A DNA stretch of 64,000 nucleotides, from positions 413,000 through 476,999 of the forward strand of contig JAYKAV010002974.1 of the NCBI GenBank assembly GCA_035582835.1, read 5' to 3'. Positions 1 to 17,518 of this stretch are shown here, one piece after another (the first letter of the stretch is position 1; each line of letters starts with the position of its first letter). Made by a program: the position numbers and the translations under genes. The notes under the pieces are model-generated. The model did no database searches. It saw only the letters and a list, made by a program, of their open reading frames with translations, and was not told the DNA's origin. This stretch comes from Phoebastria nigripes. Taxonomy: Eukaryota > Chordata > Aves > Procellariiformes > Diomedeidae.

Positions 1-1195
1 ATGTTTTTTCCCCTGGAGACGTATCTATAAAACAGGAAAAGTATTTACAATAGAAAGTGCCAAAAATTGTCAAGTGATGGACAAAAAAAGGTAGATATGT
101 CCATAGATCTCAGAAACAGAATAGGAGTAGATATGTTATACTGCTTACAAAGGAGAAATTCACGTTCCTGGAGAGGAAATCGTATACATATACATCCATA
201 GTTAAGGACCTGCAGTAAATTTGAGTACGTACCCAAACCAAGGTGCTGGAGCAGCACCTTGTCATCGTAGCAGACACAACTAGCCAGCCTTTCAACCAGT
301 ATAACTTGTTTAGCTACTTTTATAATCTCAAAAATAATAGCTACATCAGGTTTTATTTTTACTTTAGTCTTCAGATTCTGTTCTGAAAAGAACAGGAACT
401 TTTGAGTTTTCATTCTGATTTTAATGTACTTCATTAAACTGAAGACTTGCAAGAACTGAGCAAAATCTTGACAACTCACATGCCAGCCTGGCTCTTGGTG
501 AGCGTTTCTAAGCTGTGACCTGCTGCTTTCAAATGCTGCAGTGTTTCTTACGCTAGTACCAAAAACATTTTAAAAGACTGAATTGCAGCAATAACAATAA
601 TAACAATGTCAATTTAAGCATCAAGCTAACATAACTTGCTCAGTTCTGGGAGAAAATATTTCATGTTTCATTTTAATTTTTCTCTGCATTCCCATTTTCC
701 ATCTCAAGCTTTAAGAAAAACACCGTCTTTTTTCCCTGAAAGTTTTTGGCTTTTTTTCTGTGGATCTTCAGATATCTAAGCTCTGCTGAATGTCTGTTAT
801 GGGGCTCTTGGCATTTCATCCTCTGCTTCTCCTTTTCGTCCACTGAATGACTGAGGAGGAGGAACACAGAAGAGCAAAGCCAGGAGAAGAATGGGATTGC
901 ATCTTCCCAACAAGGTGATGTTACATCTAGGTTTTTAAGTCATTTTTCTCCCTGCTCTTCTACTCCCACACACACACGTTTCATAATAACTTTTATAATA
1001 ATAAAGATGTCGGTCCCCATTTTGTTGGCCTTAGATCCAGCCCTCTCTTGCTTCTTTTCTTGGGGAAAATGCTGTGCTGTGTTCTCCTGGTGTCACAGAG
1101 GCTCCTCTGAGGACAGGCTGTGTCTCTGAGCCAGAGACAGCCACTTCTTTCTCTTTCCACACTGTCTCTCTGTCTATAGTGATACAGAAATAGAC

Positions 1196-1256
1196 AAATA
1201 TATGATATATATATATGAAAAATATATATATGAAAAAAATAGATGTACAAAATATA
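1196..1256. repeat. AT-rich simple repeat
   Basis: Alternating TATATATA blocks are separated by GAAAAA and similar spacers. It is low-complexity DNA; the reading frames across it (IYIFHIYIS-like) are artefacts. Confidence 0.8.
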
Positions 1257-3704
1257 TGAGCTGTCATATATTTTGACTCCTATTCTGCACTGGAGTGCAA
1301 CTAAAACCTTTTAAGAAGCCTTTTGTGGAAAAGAGTAGAGGAGTCAGGGAAATGAGAGTACAGTTATGGTGTACAGCAGACTTTTTCGAAAGACTTGGAA
1401 TTGGATCTTGGCCCACTCGCAGGAGGGGATCACCAGCTTACTGGCTCTGTGGAGAGTCTCCCTGATTTTGACAAGCAATCCTTTCCTGATAAAAATTCCA
1501 TTTAAATTAGTTCCATTTTGGCTTTACAGTAGAAAACTCCTAAAAATGGTTCCTAGTGTTTCTCTCTTCCTGTCTCATCTGTTCAATCCTCTAATCTGTC
1601 TGTAGCCTCCCTTTGTATAACTCAGGGTTTCTCATGCTGTTAGCATTTGCTCCAAAATTGCACCACACTTCTAGTTTGGCCTGGTAGATGCAGGATGATA
1701 AATAGTCTTATCAAAGATCATTCTTCTAGTGTTTCAAAGAGAAGCCCAAACCCCAGATGATCAAAAGATGATGAAAAAACAAGCAGGGTATTAAAACATA
1801 GGTGGTTGGGAAAGTAGCACCAGGAATGCTGGTGACCTTACACGAGGGTTTGGAGGACCAGCATAGCTTCCTAGTTCATAGTTGCATTTGCAACCTTTGG
1901 CTAGTTCTGCAACTCAAAGTGACATGTCTAGTTCACCCCATCACGGTGGTGTATGGGTGCTGGAACATGTAGCACCTTACGGTGGAACAGGGGAGTGGGG
2001 CATGAGGATGAAACAACACGGAAAGCAGCCAATGCAGGGCTACATGTGTCTTGTGAAAAAAGTAACACAAGCCATTCAAAGTGATACTGTTATCCTTTTT
2101 GTCTAAGGGCATTTACCCCTCACTTACAGTTGTGGAGTAGTGTAGGCAAACTAATGAACTAGACAAACTTGATGAACTAACTAGCTCTAGCAGCCTTATC
2201 ACGACATACCCTAAATCTGGGTAGAACCTATCTGAAAAGTTATATGTACACTTGATAAATATACTGGAGTTGTTAGCTTGTACTGAGCTCTGTCTTGCCA
2301 GCATAAAGGTCCTCCCAGAACCTGAACTAGCTGAAGTTTGAAGACAGCTGAACTGTCCTGCTACACTACACATTCATGGCAGAAATATTTCACTGACCTA
2401 TCTTACTGTTTCTAGTCAAATTTGCTATGGGAATGATGCTTTATGCTTTCACAGTGTCTGCTTTTCAGTCTCCAGAAGTTACTTCTTTTGACCTGTTAGT
2501 CAGGTTCCAGCAAGCATAACAGAGGGACAGAGATCTCAAAGATATTACCATCCTGAGAGTTTAAAGGTGAAACACGCTACACTAATATCCCTACTGAGGG
2601 CAAGACTGCAACGTGAGATTGAGTGTCTTGTTAATCATCAAATAAGCCTTATGGTTCAGACAATATCTTAAATGCCCCAGCTGTAGCAAAACTTTTCATC
2701 ACTGCTCACACCTTTTTGTGCAAAGGGTAGTCTAACGGCTGTGGCAACCCCGTATTCTCCTCAGACGGTCTGTGGCAAAGACAACGGAGGACCGAAGTCA
2801 AGCCTGGTAGAAAGAGATGCCACTCCACTAACTATAAAGGATTGTACCAAACGTATGCCCAATCGGATTTTTTGGTGTGTTTTTATATGTGCTATGGTCC
2901 ATATCCTTCCTGAAGTGACACAGTGCACGTTAGAAGTTCTAAAAACAGCTTAATTTTTAAAACATCACTTTAAAAAAACCCTGCATCTAAGCTTTTTAAA
3001 AAAGTTAGTTATTTACATCCTCAAAGCTCAAAAAAGTCTCCTTGAACTTAATTTCAGGCTTTCTTATATAAACAAATAAAGAAAGGAGGGCGGATGAGAT
3101 AATTTAGTCCCCAAATGAACTAGTTTGTGGAGGAAGAATAGTGATTGAAATTATTGTTCTGCTAAAGATTCCTGAAGAGTGTAGCTGCATACCCACCCTG
3201 TAGCAAAGGGCTGCCATGTTTCAAAGTCAAGCACCTGCAAATTAGGAAACCCAGGAGTTAAAGATGAAATGTGAATTCCTCACCTATGTGGACAGGCACT
3301 AAACTTAACCTCATACTAAAAATAGAAATTGCGTATTTTGTTTTTATTATCCTCATTCACCTTGTGGTCCCAGCTCCGTATGATGCANTGTTCAAATCCC
3401 GTGCAAACACAGTGCTATTAATTTTGTCACAGACTCTTCTGTGATAATTGCGACTATAATATCTGAGTACATCAAAACCAGTGCTGAATTAATCTTTATT
3501 ATACTGCTGAGACATATGGTCTTATTCATAGAGACAAATCTGAAAGATGTATTCTCATTTACTCAATTCTAGGCACTCAGGAGGTGATTTTTCCAAAGAC
3601 ACAGCCTTTGGTGTACGTTCATTCAGAGTGCAGTTCTGGGTGCCTTCAGCTGTGGCACTGAATGCTCATCGCTTTTAGAAATAAGACCAAGGCTTCCAGA
3701 AAAT

Positions 3705-4420
3705 GAGGGTTGACGCCTCTGACATCACTGGCTGTAGTTGCGTGCCTCGCATCACGCAGCCCTCATTCTTACAGCCCCTGCACATCCCCGAATCCTTCGC
3801 TAAGCTCTCTGAGCGGGGCAGGGGTCTGGCTCTGCCTGCTCAGACTTCTTCTCCTAATGCAGGCAGCGGCGGCAAAGGAGCCCGCAGGAGACCTGGGCAG
3901 GAGAATGCCTTAGGGAGGATGCAGGCCACCTAATTTCTGGCAAAAATCCCAGATTTTGGATAGTTACTTTGAAGTCCTAATGGTAATTCAAAAGCAGTGC
4001 TCCCCAATGGTCCCCTTCTGGAGTGTTATGAAGCACAGCATCTGTCTGCAGGTCTTAGGGATGCTGAGACTCAGGACCGCAAGCAGTCTGCTTCTGTCCC
4101 TTCCCTGCCTCATCTCAGTCTGCCTCCCAGTCCTTCCCACAGCCGACTCCTCATTCCCGTGCCTTATATTTGGAGTCCCTTGTTTCTGGGCTGCAGCAGC
4201 TGGAGTGGGGAGAGCACACCAGGANGGGGAGGAACACCGCGAGGGAAAGCCTGGCTCTGCCTTTGCCGCTCCGAGGGGAGGCATGTAAAGCGCATGGGGA
4301 TGCATATGTATAGTGCAGATGCCTGTAGGAGGAATGAAGGGGATGATGTGTGCTTAGCTCAGGCAGAAGCGATAGATAACTGTCAGACTACAACAAGCCT
4401 TCCAAGCACACGCGAACTGG
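3705..4420. promoter_or_regulatory. Weak CpG-rich patch upstream of the AHR-like gene
   Basis: CpGs are locally enriched, for example in TTGCGTGCCTCGCATCACGC at 3738-3757, around CAGCGGCGGC at about 3865, and again at about 4235-4280. Overall GC is higher than in flanking DNA, but this is short of a convincing island. One TNGCGTG core is at 3738-3744, and a reverse one (CACGCGA) lies near 4410. It is the most promoter-like segment upstream of the gene and a candidate site for the missing 5' exon. No TATA box, clear donor or start site can be fixed. Overlapping reading frames here look like by-products of the GC content. Confidence 0.25.
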
Positions 4421-6941
4421 ATTTTTTTTCAGAAGCTCCAAACATAGCCAAATTTGTACATATTTTCTTTAAAGGAAATTAAAGAGAGATTTTATATATA
4501 TGCCAAGTCAGACAACCTTAGCTGTGTTGTAAGCCCAGCATACGATCCCCGGTACTTGCAGAACACCCTCTGTAAGTCAAGCGTTATATACCTTTTCATT
4601 AGTCAATTAATGTTTCTAACAACTCTTCAGGTTTGTGAATTAACCTTCTTCCTTTTTCACTGGAGAGAAGATTGAGGCAGAAAAGTAAATTTTAGGGCTA
4701 GAAAGAGCCACCATGATCTCATGTATAACATGGACCACCAGACATCCTTAAACAAATTCTTCACCACAGAGGTCTAATAGTTTTCTTAAGCAAAAACATC
4801 TTGATAAAAAAATTGCTCAGTAATGGAGAGTCCTCTACAGTTCTGGGTAAATAATTTTAATAGTTATCCTCATTTATTTGTAGTTTGAATTTAATTAGCC
4901 TCAAATTCTGCAAATCGGATCTTGCTAGAATTAGCTTGATCTCTGTCACGAAATCTTTGTTGCTTACATAATGTAGTTACTTATTGTGAGGAAGTTCTCC
5001 GTTGTTGTTCTTCATGATAACCCGAACAGTTTGTGCTCCTGGACTCTGACTGCGGGGCTCGTTTTCTCAGCTTTTAATCATTTTTGTGACTCTTTGCTCC
5101 AGTTTCTCTTGAAGTGTGGCTGCTTCTGGACAGAGTATTGCATGCTATTTGCAAAGATAATATGTCCAAAGCTGTTATCATATTTTCTCCTAAAACATGA
5201 CCGTTCATCAGAAGCAAAGCATTTGGCAGAAATGTGCTAATCACAATTAATTTAGTGGCAGCAGGCAGGCAGATTTCTATTGTGTTGGTTAGCCGTCACG
5301 AGTGGAAGTCTTTTTCCAGAGCCACAGCCTCCCAAGGTAGAAGCAACACATAATCCTGTGAAAAGCCAAGCTGTACTCCAGCACCATCCCCTTCTTGCTT
5401 TGCCTGTGAAGCTGCGCTGTGGTTCTGCGGTGCAGTAGGGATGAGAACACAACTTCCTTATTCCCAGGCTGCCTCTTCAAAACCTGCGCCGCTTCGAAGC
5501 TGTGGTCTGCACAGCCCTTTTATGTAGTTCAGGCATTGAATGCATGGTATGTGATCACATTCGGGCAGGAAATGATTCATAAAATTTAATGAAAGGAGAG
5601 ATTATTGGATAATGTAATTTGACCTCCTATAGCTACCAAAGCTACCAAATTTTTTTTTTACGAGTATGCCTGCATTCAGCCCAACTGCTTGTATTTAATT
5701 TAAGCATAACTTCTGTTAGGGTAAAGTGTACATTACAGAAAGACATCTAACAGTGATTTCAAGGCAGCAGGATCCATTAAATCCTTTGTAGCTTGCCCCA
5801 GTGTTTAAATACTCACAATGTAACAGATTAATGCCTTATTTCTTACTTGGATGTATCTGGCTTCAGCTTCGCTTTCTAAGTGTTTGCTATGTTTCAGATT
5901 AAAATAATTCAGCACCCATAGCTTCCCCATGAAAGTACTTCACTTTACTCAAGTCACCTTATTCTTTTTTCTATGCAAGGCAGTTTCTTCAGCCTGCGAG
6001 TATTTTTTCAGCTTCTTTCCTCACCCTTTCCAATTTCTAACATTATTTGAAAAACACTTACATAGGAACTGTACATGCTGTTCCAGCATCAGTCTCATCA
6101 TATCTGTAAACAGGGGTAAAATCTCTTCACTTAGGTCAGCAACTGCATTAGCTGCCTTTGCAGCAGCTCCTCCCTGGAAGCTCAGGGTATGGATTGTATT
6201 CATTTTTCACTTTGATCCCTAATTCCTTTCAAGAATCACTGGCATTTCAGGATGCAGTCCCTACTCAGTAGCAAGGACTTGCATTCCCTATTCTGAGATG
6301 CGAGTGTTTGCATTTGGTGGTATTAAAATGCATTGTAGATAAACAGAAACAGCCTACCGGGCACTCCAGATTGCTCTATTTCACTATGTCTTCAGCATTA
6401 TTTACCACTCTTCTAACTTTTTATAATTTTGCAAAGGTTATCACCAATGGCTTTGTGTTGAACCTTGATGCCTGCAAGATCTTTATAAAAGCCTTTCTAT
6501 TTAGCAGTGATTTCTCAAGGATTACTCCTCCTTTTTTTTGGATCTGTCACTTGACAAATTCTTTACTTACTGAAACTGTGCTCTATAATACTTCATGGTA
6601 GCTTTTTAAAATCAGAATGTTGTGCTCCTAAGTTAAATGATTTACTAATACAAGTGAATTCCTTTATCANCTGGAGGTGATAACTTCTAGTGAGCTAGTT
6701 GCACTCCAAAGAGCATGATATTCCATAGAATTCTGCTAAGTGATGTCATTCGTCTTTCTTATCAGCTTTTCTGGTATTTTGCTTGGGATGGATGTCAGTC
6801 TCGCCATCCGGTGGTTAGCTGGATCATTATGTTTCCCTTCTCTGAAGACTGTCATATAGCAGCTGTCTTTCAGTCCTTTGGATTTCCCCAGTGTTCAGAG
6901 ATTCATTACGACTTAATGTCAGCAATGATTAAATGCATCTA

Positions 6942-7356
6942 ATCATAGAATCATTAAGGTTGGAAAAGACCTCTAAGATCATNAAGTCCAACCNTCAACC
7001 CAACACCACCANGCCCCACTAAACCATGTCCCTAAGNGCCTCATCTACACGTCTTTTAAATACTTCCAGGGATGGTGACTCCACCACTTCCCTGGGCAGC
7101 CTNTTCCAATGNTTAACNACTCTTNCAGTAAAGAAATTTTTCCTAATGTCCAATCTAAACCTCCCCTGGCGCAACTTGAGGCCATTTCCTCTCGTCCTAT
7201 CNCTAGTTGCTTGGCAGAAGAGACCAACACCCACCTCGCTGCAACCTCCTTTCAGGTAGTTGTAGAGGGCAATAAGGTCTCCCCTGAGCCTCCTCTTCTC
7301 CAGACTAAACAGTCCCAGTTCCCTCAGCCGCTCCTCGTAAGACTTGCTCTCCAAGT
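6942..7356 (-). mobile_element. CR1 LINE fragment, 5'-truncated, antisense
   Basis: The left end (ATCATAGAATCATTAAGGTT) is the reverse complement of the CR1 3' tail with its ATTCTATG-type repeat. The minus-strand translation gives the C-terminal tail of the CR1 ORF2 reverse transcriptase protein: [20 protein letters not shown], then LPREVVESPSLEVFKRRVDE. Only the last roughly 110 codons plus the 3' UTR remain, a typical 5'-truncated insertion. The frame is nearly intact, so the copy is relatively young. Nine Ns fall within it. The 5' junction abuts a 22-bp direct duplication. Confidence 0.93.
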
Positions 7357-7400
7357 CTCTTATCTGACATAAGAAAGTCTCTTATCTGACATAAGAAAGT
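7353..7400 (+). repeat. 22-bp tandem direct duplication at a CR1 junction
   Basis: AAGTCTCTTATCTGACATAA+GA occurs twice in perfect tandem (7353-7374 and 7375-7396), followed by the first four bases of a third unit. It begins inside or at the edge of the truncated 5' end of the neighbouring CR1. It could be a local duplication made at insertion or later slippage. Confidence 0.85.
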
Positions 7401-11523
<4,123 letters not shown>

Positions 11524-11639
11524 TAAGACCGGCTGCAGAAAGGATGCCAAGCATGGGTCAAACCGTCCTTACCCATCACTAGGTGTCCCAGGAGGAGGCC
11601 AGCGGTGGCTGTGGTGTGTACCACAGTCTACTGCAGAGT

Positions 11640-11740
11640 ACCTGCTGCAAGGAGCGGAGAGGGACAGCACTTTTTTGTAGGCAGAAGATACTGCTGGACT
11701 AAATGTCAACTGGGCAATGTGCCAGAGCGGTGGCTGCCAC
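11640..11740 (+). mobile_element. Possible very old CR1-type 3' fragment
   Basis: AGATACTGCTGGACTAAATG followed by TCAACTGGGCAATG is reminiscent of the reptilian CR1 end GATACTGGGCTAGATGGAC. The match is weak and no coding part is visible. It lies early in intron 1. Confidence 0.2.
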
Positions 11741-14700
11741 CTCCGCGCTTCTGTGTTCCCAGCCACCTTTTCAACGAGCCTTTTGAGAAGCTGTGTGCCC
11801 AGTGCGCTGGCATTGCGCTCCCCGCTGCCCCTTTCCTTGGCTTAGCCTCGCTTGGGGCATCGCTAGGTCCAACATATGCGAGCCCGAAAAGTGGGTCAGT
11901 TCAGCCAACTGAAAAAGCAGACTGGTGACTCACTTTTTGCATAAAGAACACATCATTTTCAAACCACTATTTACTACGGGATCACTTTCATTAGGAGAAA
12001 AATAGGAAAGAGGAATTGTATGTGTGAAGGCAAAGCAGAAAAAGAAGAAAAGCAATGGGAAGCTGTTACTACAAGATGCTTGAAATGGGAGGGAAAAAAG
12101 GTTGCTATCACTCAAATGTAAAATGATTTCCAGATGCCATAAACCACGCTGTGAAATGAAGTTTTTTAATATAATCATCCCACATCTTCTGTGTTACACT
12201 TGATTATATGGTTATGAAACACGCATTTTTACTGTGTTAAAATTATGAACTAGAGCAATGGTGGCCTTCACAGACAATTTAAGGATGAGAAGGTAACTAA
12301 AATAGATTTCCCTACTTTCAGTTGTTCAGAACTTCTAAAAATAATCCACTTGGCTTAAAATTGTATGTATTGGTCTAAAGTCAAAGGGGAGTTTCTGTGA
12401 ATGTTTGAGTGAAATCTGTTGATTTTGTTTGCATTTTGGAGAGTATTTGCACATGAACCTCTTGTTCCCACTTAAAAAGTATTTCTTTTAGTGTAAAATT
12501 TATCATAGGTGACAATAAACAAAGATAATGACACAACAAAATGATTCTTCCTGCAAAACCTGAGTGTTAAATCCAAAATGTATGTAACATTTCTGCACTA
12601 CTGTTCAAGTATGGATGTGGGTTTTTAACTTTATAACTGCATGAGGTATGGAACCGCTCCAGTACATGAAATTACCTCTGTGCAGAACTGTTTATGGATC
12701 ATAACTTTTGTGAGAAAGGAGGGAGAGTTGCAGTTGCTTTGAGAAACATTAAGCTTCATGTTTGGAGCATATATGCTAGCTAGAAGAACTTCTCTCAAAG
12801 ATGACTTCTAGATAAATGCAACGGTTAAGCAAACTACTTGCTAACAAAGGAATGTCCTCATTAGCCTTTTTTGAAGTTCTGGCTTCAACAAAATCAGAAG
12901 CAAATTCTCACTTGCTTTGATGGAACCAAGTTTTCACCTTGGGAGCCATTGCAAGTAATGCTAGCTTGAAAATAGCTTTGCTATGAGATTGCAGTACAGG
13001 TACCTGAGCATGAGCTTATCCAGCCAGGACATANACAATTTTGATCAAGAAACTTGGTTTTGATTAAAACAAAGGGAATCATATGCTTTGAATTATTAGA
13101 CTATTGAGCTCCCGCACTGGAGACGGCCCTCTATTTTCTGTGGTTGGTTACTTATCACTTGCTGAGGATGATTTCTCAGTTCCTAGCAACACTGGTCTCT
13201 TCCTCAGACCTTATCTGTTTGGGGGGCTTGGTCTCTGGTAAGCCTTTCCTGCGCTCACTCCCTCACTCAGGGACTTCCTAACTCTGATCTAAGGAGGCTC
13301 TGAATGCCCAAGACCGACCGACTGGCTGACAGAGCTCCTTTCACCGTCTCTGTCTTTCAGTCCTACAGACCTTACTGACATTTCAGGACTCTGAGGTATC
13401 CTTGCTGTTATGCTGCCTCAAATCATTTCTCTTGAATTTAGAAGGGTAGACATAGCCTATTAATTGAACAGTATATTTAACCATGATTTTGATCCATGTC
13501 ATACCAGTTTTGTGACAGCTTTTTTTTCTCTTGTTTGCTAGCACAGCACATTTTCCTCCATGGCCTTGTTCTACTTTTTCCCCTGTCATTCTGATAATGA
13601 ACCATGGTAGATGCTGCCACCTGTTCTGGGAAAGGTATTTGTTCAGTTGAAAAACCTAATTTTTCACAGGAAAAAAAGTTGATGGGAATTCTTTGGCCAG
13701 TCCTAATAATGATTCCTCTCTTTTTTCCACTAATAGCCTCTAGAAATTTAACTTTCTCTTGACAAAGGAATAAGTGAGCTCAGGTGCCAGTCTGAGCAGG
13801 ATACTTGGATTTCTGTAGGGATTAATGGAGGAAGGCCAGGATTCAAAGGACAGAGGAGCAGTTTTNCCCTTTGCAGAACAACGGGGACGTTCATGTCTGC
13901 CCATACTCAGTGCATCCCAGGAGGCCAGCTCTGCCTCTCCATCAGCTTTTTGTGATCAGGCTGTCAAGCCAGGTGGTGATCCTGCAGCTGGCTCTTAATT
14001 CAGGATGTCACAGAATGATATTGCTCAGTACTTCCGTGGTTTTTCAGGCACAGAAATTCTATTCTGAGGTAGTTTTACAGAATAGTGATGAAAATGTATG
14101 AAGAAGCTCCACGGGAGAATGCAGAGACCCACAAGACCGTGGAAGAATGTGTGGGGAAACTTGTTTTACCAGGAAGACCTAATATGTTTCAGTCGTCTTC
14201 TCTACATAGAACTAGGAGACACTATCTTCATTAGGTTGCCATTCTTCAGACAATACATCAGGTTTAAGTTCTACTTTTATACATGCAAATAAATAAAAAC
14301 CCCTAGCTGTTATCCTTTTGCCCCAGAAAGCTTCCACACCAGCCCCATCAAATGTGGTCTACACTAAAGAATTTTGACTTTTATGGAACCAGTTCAAACA
14401 CCTGGAGCTCAGACTGATTGAAAAATTTCCATCAGATATGCTTTTCAGCCAGAGAACCAGAGTTTTGACTAAAGAAAATATTTTCTACNAAGTGTTTGTT
14501 TCCTGTGGAAATCTAACATTTTACTGGTAATTCAAGCATGTGAAAACTAAAGAGATCTTGCTTTTAACCTCAAACTAAAATCACTGTGCTGAAATTAATA
14601 CTTATACCAGAAATGCTAAGGCAACACTTCAGGACAGTTACCATTTGAGAGCTTCAGCCACTTCTTCGTCTCAAACCCTGGCATCTTGTAAAACTCTCTC

Positions 14701-17477
14701 CCTCCACAAAACATTTCTTGTAATGTTTTACAGCTCTTTAAAGGCAAACTACAGCTGCCCTAGCTCTGAGTGTATCTATAACTGCTCCAAACTGCCTGCT
14801 TCAGCCAGAACCGTACCAGTGCCAGGGTAAACAGAGACCTCAGGAGGTGCAGCTCTCTCCTGCTTCCTAGTTCTCATTTTAAGGCCCTCTGTGGCATAGC
14901 CCTTCCTCTTACTTGGTATCACACTATCCCACCTCTCATCTGCTCTGCCAGTGTCATGTCTTCTTGACCATTAGTTCTGCTTTCACCTTTCCTTACTGTG
15001 AAAACCCAGAAGAGGTAGAAGGTGGCAAAGGGCCCCCTTTCCTTCACACAGCTTTCTCTCAGTTGGTCCTTTTCGCTCGTAGGAGATGGTGAACATCTGC
15101 ACATATACAGCTGGCACTGGAGCTCAGCTCTGCCAGGATACCTGTGCAATGCCCAAGCACATCTCAGTGGCTGTGGGTGCTGGTCAGTACGTTCATGATA
15201 ATCATCTTGCTGTTACTTTGCACTTAGCCTATATCTGTTGCATCTCATGGTCTCTCTCTTCCCTTTCCCTTCTCACTGAAAGCTTGCCATCATAGTAAAT
15301 GATTAGATTTTTCTCAGTTTAGATCACCTGCTGGTTTAACACTTCAGCATACTTTAAAAACATATTCAGAGTGAACTTTTCATTAACAGGGTAAGGCTCC
15401 CTCAGAGGGTAGCAAACAGCAGACAGAGCTGTAGCTGCAGGAAATTCCTCTGCAAGCTCACCAAACTGGTTTACACCAGTGGCNGTCTGTGTGTCATGGG
15501 CACACTGGATCATTGAAGCGCAAATGGCTCAATGCCTTACGTACCACCGAAACAGAAAATGTTCTCTGCACCAGCTCCCACAATCAGTTCCTACCAAACA
15601 GGGACTGGTGATACGGGTCTTGTACAGGTACAAGTCCTTGTTACTGCAGAGCAGAATTTGAACAGTTTAACAATGCAGAGAGGGAAAAGCCAGCTTTATT
15701 GTTTTAGTTACACGTGCTACCTCATTGTAGTAGTGTTGTATGAAAAGCAGAGTAAAAGAGGTATCTTAGAGTGAGTGCTAAGTCTCTGTTTAGACCTGAT
15801 TTACACAGTTTGAGAATCCCTGGTTTAATGCAAACATAACAAGCACCATCTACTTTCAGCTCAAAATAAGGGCTAGAATGCCCATTTGCCTCAAAACAGC
15901 CCACTGAAGAATTTCCCTGCCTGCCCTTTTCTGTTCGTGGATAGCTACNCTAGCCTTTCCGTGGAACTTGCATTGTTTTAAATGGCATCCACTTGGCACC
16001 TAATTACCATTTACATCAAACCCCTGTTTGTTTGGATTCACTCCCTTACTGAATCATTTCCTTGAGTTTTCAGGAAGACTCTGTCCTGAACTTTCTCCGT
16101 AGTCTTTTTACACCATTCCTTGCAATCTCTAGAAAACTGTTCCTTACGCTCAGTACAAATGCAGTCCACAAATTGCCTCAAACCATACCTCGCTGGCATA
16201 GAGCAGTCACTATTTTACNTAGCAAATAGGCTTGAACAATTTCTATTTCTGTTCCATGTTAGTCTTGACAATTTTTACCCCTTGAACTCATCAGTCTAAT
16301 TTTTCTTATTGGAATTAATTTTTTCCATCCTAAATTGCTTCCTTGCTTCAGCTGGCTTGTNAGATATAAAGAGCAATTAGTAAAAGCTTATGTTCTTTAG
16401 CTTCTACTGAACTATAGGCTATATTCCCACAAAATTACGACTCTCCACAGGTCAGACATCCTTTTGGTGTCATAGTGAGGATGGCTGAGCTTCAGGGTTT
16501 ACTCCAAAAAATTAGTGCCCAAAATGTACGCAATTTTTTGAAAAACAGCTAACTCTGGAAAAGTAAAAAAAGANTATTCCTTCCTTGTTGATTGCGTTAT
16601 TTGTTGCATATTTGCTCTCTCTAACAGAGGAAAGTTATTTATTCATCCCAATCAACAAAATCTCCCCCATGTCTTTGAAAGCAACTCATTGTGTTATTGA
16701 AGGGCCACATACCACTTTCGGTAATTTTGAATGAAAAAGCAGGAATTATATGTTTTCACTGACAGCTACCTCAAACATTTTTTCATTCATTCTGTCCATC
16801 AAGTTGTCCTGTTAAAATGAACTGAAGGCTCTCAAAAGTAGCAGTGAATTTTTTGTACCTGATTTGGTTTAAGAGGTTTCCAATTAGCAGAGATGTCAGC
16901 AATCACATGTACAAAACATTGATTTTTTTTACTAATTCCTAAGCACAACATTATTTTTTTAATCATAGTTACAATGATAAATTAAGATTGCACCTATAAG
17001 AGGGAAACATGCAAATGTTGCAATTTAACCCTTTAACCACTTTGTGAAAGACTAATGCTCNAAATTAAAATTATGATAGAAAAATATAGTAAATGTGTGG
17101 AGCGTGGAAATGCACTAGTAAAGTGCTACAAAGAATTAGTTTTACTCTGATTCTCCACTGGAGCACCAGCTAAGCTACACAAGATTATGATCGTGGCTTT
17201 TAGTTAGGTGAAAGTGGAAACTGTTAGCACACTTGTGTTTTCCTTGCCTACCATTTCCCATTCTTGAGTATTTTTCCATCTTTTCCTCCTTGATTTTTCT
17301 CTCAATGTCTCTTATTCTGGCGAATGTGCCTCAGGAGGAATGTGGTGATGTGCTACAGTAAGAACTTGAACATGGGCATTAGGAGAGCAAGTGGAGGACC
17401 AGCAGACACAGCACTAAGTCCCCTGGGAGATGCTAGCTCAGCTATAGCACTGGGCTGCTGCACTCCCTCTGAGATCN

Positions 17478-17518
17478 TGGATCCGTGTAGTTTGTGGATC
17501 CGTGTAGTTTATGGATCC
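17478..17518 (+). repeat. 17-bp tandem repeat containing GGATCC
   Basis: TGGATCCGTGTAGTTTG and TGGATCCGTGTAGTTTA stand head to tail at 17478 and 17495, followed by a partial third copy (TGGATCC). An N just upstream suggests the copy number may be uncertain in the assembly. It is in intron 1. Confidence 0.9.

Larger units (their letters stand above)
1..6941. other. Upstream non-coding DNA
   Basis: No exon, RNA gene or mobile element could be supported here. The longest frames (about 144 codons at 479-45 on the minus strand, about 161 near 4.0-4.5 kb on +) show no recognisable domain and are within chance expectation. The only texture is an AT simple repeat near 1.2 kb and the CpG-enriched patch at 3.7-4.4 kb. 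Confidence 0.6.

Noticed and set aside
3394..3404. GTTCAAATCC resembling a tRNA B box
   Set aside because: No A box, cloverleaf or acceptor stem can be formed around it.
3997..4482. 161-codon + strand frame in the CpG-richer patch
   Set aside because: It contains an ambiguous base, shows no domain, and overlaps other long frames on both strands, as GC-rich chance frames do.
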